Positions 56,439-64,000 of a DNA stretch of 64,000 nucleotides are shown one piece after another. A program made the translations under genes and the position numbers. Under the pieces are notes generated by a model. That model was not told the DNA's origin, did not search any database, and was given only the letters and a program-made list of their open reading frames with translations. Every line of letters starts with the position of its first letter. The first letter of the stretch is position 1. Source of the DNA: Beverwykella pulmonaria (lineage: Eukaryota; Ascomycota; Dothideomycetes; Pleosporales; Melanommataceae); NCBI GenBank assembly GCA_001599595.1, contig BCHH01000007.1:620084-684083 (forward strand). Reading direction: 5' to 3'.

Positions 56439-58039
56439 ATGAGCATTGGCGGCAGCGACCTCGACAAGTACTGTCCCAGCCACTTCCGCAGCGCTCTTCC
56501 ATATCGCTAATGGGCCTCCCAGAGCCATCACACAACTCCGCGCATGCCGTCCAATTCCAGAAAACCAAGTCCGAGAGCTATGCTACAAGGCGCGCGAGCT
56601 GCTAATAGAAGAGGGCAACGTAGTGGGGGTCGATGCGCCGGTGACAGTAGGCCGCTTCATGCTCGCCGTTTGAGGGCAACACTGATTGAGATGGATGTGT
56701 AGATATGTGGCGATATACACGGACAGTTTCATGATCTTATGGAACTTTTCCGCGTCGGTGGCGATGTGCCAGACACGAATTATCTGTTCATGGGTACGGC
56801 TTCCATTCTAGATGGACTCAGCGTCCAAGATGCTCATCGTATCCAGGTGACTTCGTTGACAGAGGCTTCTACTCTCTCGAATCCTTTCTCCTCCTTCTCT
56901 GCCTCAAAGTTCGATATCCAGACCGCATAACCCTCATTCGAGGGAACCATGAGTCGCGGCAAATCACAACCGTATACGGCTTCTACGACGAGTGCCTGAG
57001 GAAATACGGAAGCGCGAACGTGTGGAGGTACGCAATACCATCTCCAGCCAAACCTAGAAATGCATGCTGAAAAAAAAATAACAGATACTGTTGCGAAGTC
57101 TTCGACTATCTGGCCCTAGGCGCCCTCGTCTCCGGCGCCGCAACCTCGCTCTCCCCCACCGACGGCCCCCTCGCAGACAACACCAACATCGACTCACTCC
57201 CCGACTCCGACTCCGAAATCGAAATCGAGACGCTCAACGCAAACGGCGAAGTCATGTACCGCTACGCACGCAACTCGGACTCGCAATCCAGCGCCACCTC
57301 GCAAGCGAACTCCAACCCCACGTCCTCCTCCCCCATCGCCCCGACACCCTCGCGCACCGGCCCCGCTGGCACAGGCGCGACATCCTCCGCGAATGGCTCG
57401 AGTCGAAACGACACCGGCGCCGTGCTGTGCGTGCACGGCGGGCTCTCGCCCCTCATCGACACCATCGACAAAATCCGTTTACTCGACCGAAAACAAGAAG
57501 TCCCCCACGAAGGCGCCATGTGCGACCTCCTCTGGTCCGACCCCGACGAAATCGACGGTTGGGGTCTATCTCCCCGAGGTGCCGGGTTCCTTTTCGGCGC
57601 CGATATTGTGAAGTGCTTCAATCATAAGAATGATCTGAGTTTGATTGCGAGAGCGCATCAATTAGTTATGGAGGGGTTCAAGGAGATGTTCGAATCGACC
57701 ATCGTCACCGTGTGGTCGGCGCCGAACTACTGCTACCGCTGCGGAAACGTAGCCGCGATCCTAGAACTTGGGGAAGACGGGTCAAACGCGGGCTTCGTGC
57801 GGAGAAGTAATGGAGAGCGGGGCGGCGGCGGCGGAGGATGGGTGTTGGGCTCGAACGATGGACCTAACCGTAATGGCGGTGGTGGCGCCAACGAAAACAG
57901 GAACTTGAGCTCTGTGCTCGGAGATGGTATGCAGCGGACGAGAGATGGGCCCGGGAGAAGGTACCGGGTGTTTGAGGCGGCGCCACAGGACTCGAGGGGG
58001 ATGCCCGCGAAGAAACCGGTTGCGGATTATTTTTTGTAG
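56439..58039 (+). CDS. PPG1: PP2A-like serine/threonine phosphatase PPG1 with a large insertion
   Basis: Catalytic subunit of a PP2A-like phosphatase (Ppg1 in yeast works with the Far/STRIPAK-like complex and restrains mitophagy). Exons 56439-56467, 56523-56646, 56703-56793, 56847-57027 and 57085-58039 give 459 residues. The usual order is seen: [84 protein letters not shown], and YCYRCGN near the end. All metal ligands are present. Between [10 protein letters not shown] and GAVLCVHGG, where most relatives have one or two residues, there are about 88 Ser/Thr/Asn-rich residues (about 160-250). The C terminus also has a Gly-rich stretch before the conserved PVADYFL end, which carries the carboxy-terminal YFL typical of the PP2A group. 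Confidence 0.93.
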
Positions 58040-58691
58040 TGCAAGATTATGCCGCCGAAGGCTAGCATGAGGCAAATGAACAGGCTGTCCGAGTCCTTTT
58101 ATAAGTCGAGAAGGGGGGAGAGGATATATGGACGGATGGGATGGGGATGTGATAATGGATACCCTTACGAATGGCATTTCTTTTGGCTAACGCCGATCCC
58201 GAAGAATATGAAATGCTGTAATGACAGGTCGACTTACATTCACCACGATAGCTAGATTTGGAGATCCAACACAGTGCTGAGAAGAGGTGGTTGAAAGGAT
58301 AGCAGGTATGGTTTCTCGATGACTGGAAACCAGTCTCAATGAAGGGTTGCATGTGAATCAGTCAAACAGGACAATAAAGGCTGGCTCATCGTGATATCTA
58401 ATAGAATTCGTTGATGTACAGCTGAAAGGAAAGTTCTATCGAGTGACTCGCTCATATGTTCTATACAAGAAGGAAGACGAAGGACATAAGAAAGTAGGGG
58501 CACGTGGCCCTTAGAAAAAAAGCCGTTCATCATAACGCGGCGTCTCCTAATTCCGGGGTACATTCGTCCCGCTTATGTTCACGAAGGTCATGTTACCAAG
58601 CCTCCTCAAGATTTCTATCCTGCCTCGTCTGTCGTACGGACCGAAAAGTCCATGTTCCAGCCGAAGTGGATTGGTAGGGTCGGATGGGTGT
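58040..58691. other. Intergenic, convergent 3' ends of PPG1 and NDE1
   Basis: About 650 bp, AT-rich in the middle, expected to carry both 3' UTRs. No other feature seen. Confidence 0.45.
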
Positions 58692-60815
58692 CTAGAAGTT
58701 CATGATGTCTATCACAGGTCAGTCTCTAACGCGGCTCCACAGAAAAATATTGAACTCACCTCTGCCGAAAAGCGCCCTCTTACTCCAATCCATAGCCAAC
58801 AAACACCTCGTTCTAAAACTCACACTCTGTGCGAAATATACACTGCGCCACAGATACACCGCCACCAACCCACCACTCATGTGCCAGCCATTCCAATCGA
58901 AGATGGCCGCATTGCCAATGTACGCCAGACTGCCGAGATGATGGTACTCAAACGCTTTGTACACGGCATCATCTAGGTCTCCATAATCCATCTGGTTGAG
59001 CATCATTCCGGGGGCTGCTTGAGCAATCTTGTTGAACTTGCGGCCGAGGTATTGACCCTGCTGGTGGGCACGCTGGGCTGTAGCAGGCAGGGATGTGAGC
59101 TTGGAGTCGATTTGCAGGAGGAGCTCTCTCAGCTCGCCGAAGTCGAGAGTCCCGCTCTTGTCCTTGTCGTACTGTTCGAAAAGTCGATCGAGGCGGCGGA
59201 GATGGTCTGCGGCCTGGGGGAAGCGCTGCTTCACGCGCTTGGCTACGCCGCGCCACTCGGCGTAGTGGATGTGCATTTTCTCAGGGTCCTTGCCCTTCTC
59301 CCACGCTGTGGTGCGGAGAAAGCTTATGATGTTATCGGAGACGTTGTTCTGCACGGTAGCGCAGTCGCCAATGGCGTAGACATCCCCGAGAGGTGCGCCG
59401 GCGAGACGTAGATGCGTATCGGTTTCGAGAGCATGCTTATTCGTTTGGTTTTCGAATTTGGCGGCGAGACGCTTGGAGAAGTCGGTTTGGGCGACGCCGG
59501 TGGACCAGAGGCAAAAGCCCATTGGGATTTCCTTCGTCACTGTCTTCCCGCTCTCATCCTTTTGGGTGTAGAGAATCTTGTCGGGCAGCACCTCTTTCAC
59601 ACGTGAATTCGTCTGCACGTCGACCTGATCGTGGGCGAACCGTGACTCGGCGTATTTCGAGAGAGCCTCGTCGTATGTATTCAGGATGTGACTGCGGGAT
59701 TGGATCACATGGACGGATATTTCGTTGCGGAGGATTCTAGGGAACATGTTGCAAAGATCTTCGTTGAGCATGTCGTAAAGTTCGGCGGCAAATTCAACGC
59801 CCGTGGGTCCACCCCCTGAGACGACAAAGGACAGGAGCCTACGCCTCTCCTCATCGGAGGTGGTAGGGAGACACGCAGTCTCAAGATTGCGAACAATGGA
59901 ATTCCGGATCAGGCGAGCGTCATTGATGTCCTTCAGGAAGTGGCAGTTTTCGAGGCCTTTGACGCCGTGAGGATTCGTCACAGAGCCAACCCCGATAACC
60001 AGCTTGTCGTAAGGCACGTAGAAATGCTGCTTCTCTCCGTGCGGTCCGATGGCTGACACTTCAACGAGTTTCTCTGAGAAATCAACATCCTCGGCCATAG
60101 CCTTCAAGAAATGGCCGTGGACCCTGCGAATGATCTTTCTAACAGGCTCGACGAGTGACCTCAGCTCAAGCGTCCCTACTGTAGCCGACGGCAGCATCGG
60201 CGTGAACAGAAAGTGGTTGGACGGCGACACGACTGTGACATGGTAGTCTCCAGGATTCAGCTGCTTCAGCAGCGCTATGCTGCCCCATCCTGTTCCCAGT
60301 ATAACCAGCTTTGGCTTGTGCTTGATTGCTTTATTTTCGGAACAGTCGTCATCGTCGACAAAGTAGTCTGCAATAGGCAGATTTTTCGGTCCACCTCTTC
60401 TGGGGTTCAGTGCCAGTTCTGAAACAGGTATATCCGTCGCTACCACGTCCTCTTTGTAGGTCGTAGCATCGTAGATGAAGAAGGCGATGACTAGACCGCC
60501 ACTAACGAGCATGAAAATTCCCAGCGTCGTCGCAGTTCGCCACGCAAATCGTAAGAGTCGTGATTTCGGGGCAGGGAGTGGTTTCGACGACACAAATCGT
60601 ACTATGGAGGTCCTATGCCTGTTCAATCGCAATGCCTGGGGCGTTGCTGAAGCGGCCAGCTGAGGGCGCCTCACGAAGGTCGAGGGGCAGCCATTGCTGA
60701 AGAGCGCGCGGGGTTGGGTGCGCGAGACACGAAAGGATCTTGAGTAGCTGAAGAGAGTTGTGGGTGAGAGCTTCGTGGCGCGCGATAAGGACGCCGCCTG
60801 CCGCAGGGACATCAT
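58692..60815 (-). CDS. NDE1: External alternative NADH dehydrogenase with EF-hand (NDE1)
   Basis: Type II NADH:ubiquinone oxidoreductase of the inner mitochondrial membrane facing the intermembrane space; transfers electrons from cytosolic NADH to ubiquinone without pumping protons. Exons 60815-58760 and 58708-58692 give 690 residues; the 17-nt last exon completes the conserved end LFGRDIMNF. Residues 1-80 are an Arg/Ser-rich presequence, with a membrane segment at about 95-115. The FAD site is VILGTGWGS (about 172-179) and the NADH site is VSGGGPTGVEFAAEL (about 335). An EF-hand with the calcium loop DKDKSGTLDFGE lies near residue 550, as in calcium-dependent external enzymes such as Neurospora NDE1. 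MDV1 lies upstream in the same orientation. Confidence 0.95.
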
Positions 60816-61415
60816 GACCGTTCGGAGATGGCGGGAGAGCCGAACGGAGCCTGTGTAGGCCGTCTCTTGTCCCGGAAAGAGGATCTACAGTAACCAAAGT
60901 CTAAGCTCCTCTTCCTGTCCTATCCTATCGTATACGCCAGGCGATGGGAGTGTGGTGGGCTCGGCCGCGGGCAAGCTGTGAAGACCGCAGGGTTGGATGG
61001 TGGATAATGGCGACGGTCTTAGTCAATTGAACGAGGAAAAGCAAGTTTTAGTCTCCGCGCATGGTCTCAAGCTCGACAAATGAATGTCGGTAGGTGATCG
61101 TGGGGTTCGTGGAAGAGGCGTAGCAGGGAGCCATTTGTTTATTCCACAAGATGCAGCTGTGACGTAGCTTGGCGAACTCTTCATCGCAACTTCAACACCA
61201 CGCTAGACAGCCTAGCCAGGGCCCACCTCCCATGCTTACCCGAGATCCGCACCATCCCATCTGGCTTAGTGAGCATTATAGCTGTAACGACGACGACGAA
61301 TTCGAATTTTGAGTTCTGCGATGCGTCTAATATTGGTGGCGATGCACGACTCATCTATGTCAACACCTGCGTTGGGACGATATCTATCTCTATGTACTGT
61401 ACACCCTCCCACGCT
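60816..61415. other. Intergenic, NDE1 promoter and MDV1 3' end
   Basis: 600 bp between two genes on the minus strand. No motif stands out. Confidence 0.45.
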
Positions 61416-63524
61416 CTAGCACGACCAGACCCCGATCATGCCGTTTTTCCGACCCTCAATCATGTATCCCTCCTTGATCCGTACGCGCTCAATGGTCGAG
61501 AGAACTGTGGCGTCGTCGTCGACTCCCACGCCAGGGCCGCAGTTCCAGTGCCGGCCATCAGTCTTGTCGTAAACCTTGACCACGTCCTCGCCAGCTGCGG
61601 CGACGATACGGCGGTCGTCGAACATCATGCTCGTCACAGCGTTGTCATAGGCGTAGGCGTCGTGTATGGAGCCAGTCCGCAAATCCCAAATCTATCATGG
61701 TCAGTAGTGCGCTCCAGCTTCCACGAGAAGGGAGACAACGTACTCGAATACTCCTGTCCAAGCTCCCGGTCACGAGATGCACATCGTCAAACTGGAGAGA
61801 GGTAACAGGGCCCGTGTGTCCCACCAGACTCCGGTGGACCTGGCCACTTCGCAAGTCCCAAAGCCGCACCATTCCGTCTGCGGTTCCGCATGCCAGCGCC
61901 GAATCAAACACCTGTATCGCGCCCACGAAGTCGGCCAAGGGGTCTGTGGCGCGCCCGGTCTGTCGCCATTGCCCGCTGTCTGCACTCGTGGCAGTCGCCT
62001 GCGCCGCAGCCCAAAGAACATCGAGCGTCTGCACGCATCGGCCCTTGACCAAATCCCACTGCCTGAGCGTCTTGTCCGCCGAGCCAGACACCAACGTGTC
62101 GCCTCGAAAGTGCAGCGCCGTGACCTCAGCCACGTGAGACTCGAGAGAAAATAGGGGGCAGTCCTGCATGATGGTGGGCGGTGGGGGAGGGGGTGCATCC
62201 TCGGAATTTTCAAACGTCAGGCCATCCTCTTCCTCGTCCTCGCCGTCTTTGTTTATCCGATTGTCCAAGGGAGCATATTCCGCTTTGCTCAAATCCCACA
62301 ACCGAATCGAGGCGTCCATGGAGCCAGTTGCGACTATGTTGTCGTCCACCTGCAGGCAGCGCACAGAGGAGAGATGGCCTTCCAGCAGCCCTATGCATCG
62401 GCCAGCGTTCAAATCCCAGACTCGTACCGTGTCGTCCAGCGCTGCGGTTACCAAGGTGCCCCACGGCGCATCGAAATCTAAGGCGGTGATGGTGTCAGTA
62501 TGTGCCTGTAGCTCCCGAATCTTAGATCCAGGCTCTAAATGTTCATGCACAATGGGCATGGAGAGCCGTCGCTTCACTCTCTTGCGTTTCGTTTTCGTAG
62601 CAGGTATCTTCTGGTATATGGACTCGGACATGAACTCTTCATCACTGCCATCGTCGTCATCGTCGTCATGGCTGGCGCGGCTCTCTGTAGGCTTTGGTGC
62701 CAATGCTGCAGCATCCTCCAGTTCCTCTTGCAAATCCTCGATTTTGTTGTCCATTTCCAAAATATCTTGCTCTAGATCCATCTCTTCCATATCTATGACC
62801 GCAAGCCTATCTAGGACAATCTTGCGCATCGTGTTCAGATTCGCGATTTTGTTGTCGATTTCATAGATCTCGGCAGCGCACATGTGCTTCCTCACGCGCA
62901 TCATCTCTAGTCGGTGATCCATGCTATGCTTCTGGTTCTTCAGTGTGGCCATGGCAGGCGGCACATTCGGGTCTTCCTCGTCCAGAGCTGCCCCGATTAG
63001 CCGCTGCCCACTCGCATTGTACCTGCCCTGCTTCCTCCCCATGGCGCTGTGGTCCTCGGGCAGGGTAGCTTGAAAGCCCTGGAAAAGCGAGTACGCATTG
63101 TTGTTCTCGGGGATGTTGCTGAGCAGCTCGTCGGGGAGGAAGGAGAGCGCGCGCTGCTGGATTTCGGGCACGGATATCCTGGAGCGAACGAGCTCGCGTG
63201 GGGTGGTTTGGGCGAAGGAGAACACCGAGCGCTGCAACATGGGCCGTCGAAGCTCTCTGTGAAGCTCTCCCAGAGCGTGTTGGTAGTGTTGAGTAACAGC
63301 CTCGCCCCCGATTAAGCTTCCTGCGGTAGCTGTGACCTTTCGGCCAAAAGCCTGCAGATGGCGGGTCTGTCAAGAATTAGCCCCCCGAAGCGTGTGTGAG
63401 TAGGTCCTGTGGTGGGGAGTACATCAGAAATGCTGTCGGCAAGTCCGAAATCGTCGTCTGGCGGCGACATGGGCCGCGGGCTCGTCGACCTGCCTCTCGA
63501 GGGCGAGCCATTGCGGGAGGCCAT
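61416..63524 (-). CDS. MDV1: Mitochondrial division protein MDV1 (WD40 adaptor)
   Basis: Adaptor that links Fis1 on the outer mitochondrial membrane to the dynamin Dnm1 during fission. Exons 63524-63423, 63366-61744 and 61691-61416 give 666 residues. The start is [15 protein letters not shown], and splicing joins LADSISD to [16 protein letters not shown], the conserved beginning of the Fis1-binding region. Further motifs are [19 protein letters not shown] and [11 protein letters not shown] coiled coil lies at about 170-260 (repeated [19 protein letters not shown] heptads and [20 protein letters not shown]). An acidic run follows, then seven WD40 blades (about 300-660), e.g. [46 protein letters not shown]. 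The last intron splits [11 protein letters not shown]. It is head to head with ARO7. Confidence 0.95.
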
Positions 63525-63858
63525 GTGCAGGCGTGTGGAAGGCGGTCAACGAGGAAATGGGCAGCTTGATTTGCCGACTCAGCGCATCCTCGGCACGAAA
63601 GCGAAAATAATCAAGCAGACGCTTTGTGGCCAGCGCAATGGCAGGTGGGGGCCGCGTCGTGACGGTAGACGTCTGGTGTTGGAGAGCGGTCGGCAAAAGA
63701 AATGCAAGGTTCTGGGATGACGCCAATTTCTCCGAGCTCTCTGCCGAACATCGGCGCTATGCCTGTTGTGTTGACAACCACGACGTGAATATGGCTTCCT
63801 CTACTACTCCGTGCCTCGTTACACTTTGCCCTTGGAATACTGACATACCGGACACATC
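63525..63858. promoter_or_regulatory. Shared MDV1/ARO7 divergent promoter region
   Basis: 334 bp between opposing start codons. An open frame in the minus strand overlaps it but is not needed for the MDV1 model. No motif is clear. Confidence 0.45.
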
Positions 63859-64000
63859 ATGGACACGGTCATTGACCTTTCCGACGCCTCCAAGGCCCTC
63901 GATCTGTCCAACATCCGCTTTCAGCTTATGCATGCGCTATTCCTCCTGCTCTTAGCTACTGAGGCTGACCGCAAACAGCCGACAAGAAGACACAATCACC
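63859..64000 (+). CDS. ARO7: Chorismate mutase, N-terminal part (cut by window end)
   Basis: First step towards phenylalanine and tyrosine, converting chorismate to prephenate in the cytosol. Exon 1 (63859-63929) encodes MDTVIDLSDASKALDLSNIR and FQL. A 49-nt intron (63930-63978) starts with GC rather than GT, and exon 2 continues IRQEDTIT to the window edge. NIRFQL-IR-EDTI is the conserved N-terminal helix of fungal chorismate mutases of the allosteric Aro7 type. No GT donor is available near this point, so the GC-AG junction is the only one that restores the helix. Only 31 residues are visible, so regulatory residues cannot be judged. Confidence 0.85.
   Translation, partial: MDTVIDLSDASKALDLSNIRFQLMHALFLLLLATEADRKQPTRRHNH

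Noticed and set aside
63424..63726. Longer minus-strand frame as the start of MDV1
   Set aside because: It is in a different frame from [11 protein letters not shown], which splices in phase to the conserved [10 protein letters not shown] segment.
1..64000. CRISPR arrays, prokaryotic operons or phage genes
   Set aside because: Intron-rich eukaryotic genes throughout; no spaced repeats of CRISPR type.

Overview
The window is nuclear DNA of a filamentous ascomycete (Pezizomycotina). The evidence is short introns of about 50-120 nt with GT/AG ends and CTAAC-like branch points, an intron-bearing nuclear tRNA, and a set of fungal housekeeping genes. Dothideomycetes is my best guess from gene content, but this is inference only. 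About 16 genes can be assigned with fair to high confidence, most with exon structures worked out by reading conserved protein sequence across the splice sites.

Layout, left to right: the end of an atypical SDR/NmrA-like protein (1-860); IML1, the TORC1-inhibiting SEACIT/GATOR1 subunit (minus strand, 1480-7323); a 3.8 kb gap; an FNIP/LST4 homologue (plus, 11169-14864); the glutathione transferase ECM4/Gto (16282-17589); a gene-poor stretch with a dead secreted zinc-protease gene; the U2 snRNP A' protein LEA1 (20463-21677); the polyadenylation factor FIP1 with an unusual upstream open frame (22047-23695), sharing a very short promoter with nucleoporin NUP49 (23844-25455). From 25.5 to 33 kb is a degraded island: a WD40 gene with a stop codon and no F-box, a sulfotransferase-family gene with a suspect intron, and half of an MFS transporter. 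VPS15 (33300-38103) and ALG2 (38440-39924) follow head to head, then an intron-containing tRNA-Gln, a decayed DUF4385-like gene, a gene-poor stretch, GMF (45513-46375), a molybdopterin-binding-domain protein (46423-47611), RAS (48957-49771), another 5.7 kb gap, a small conserved-looking protein, the PP2A-like phosphatase PPG1, external NADH dehydrogenase NDE1, mitochondrial fission factor MDV1, and the first codons of chorismate mutase (ARO7) at the right edge.

Functional links: IML1 and LST4/FNIP belong to the two GAP complexes acting on the two Rag GTPases (Gtr1 and Gtr2) that control TORC1 on the vacuole, and here they are adjacent and divergently oriented. VPS15 also acts in vacuolar sorting and autophagy. 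NDE1 and MDV1 are both mitochondrial. LEA1, FIP1 and NUP49 sit side by side and act in splicing, 3' end formation and nuclear export. I found no convincing new multi-gene system. The most unusual items are the IML1/LST4 pairing, GC-AG introns with GCATGC donors in FIP1 and ARO7, the open frame running into FIP1, a long insertion in the PPG1 catalytic domain, and the alternation of intact housekeeping blocks with decaying accessory genes.
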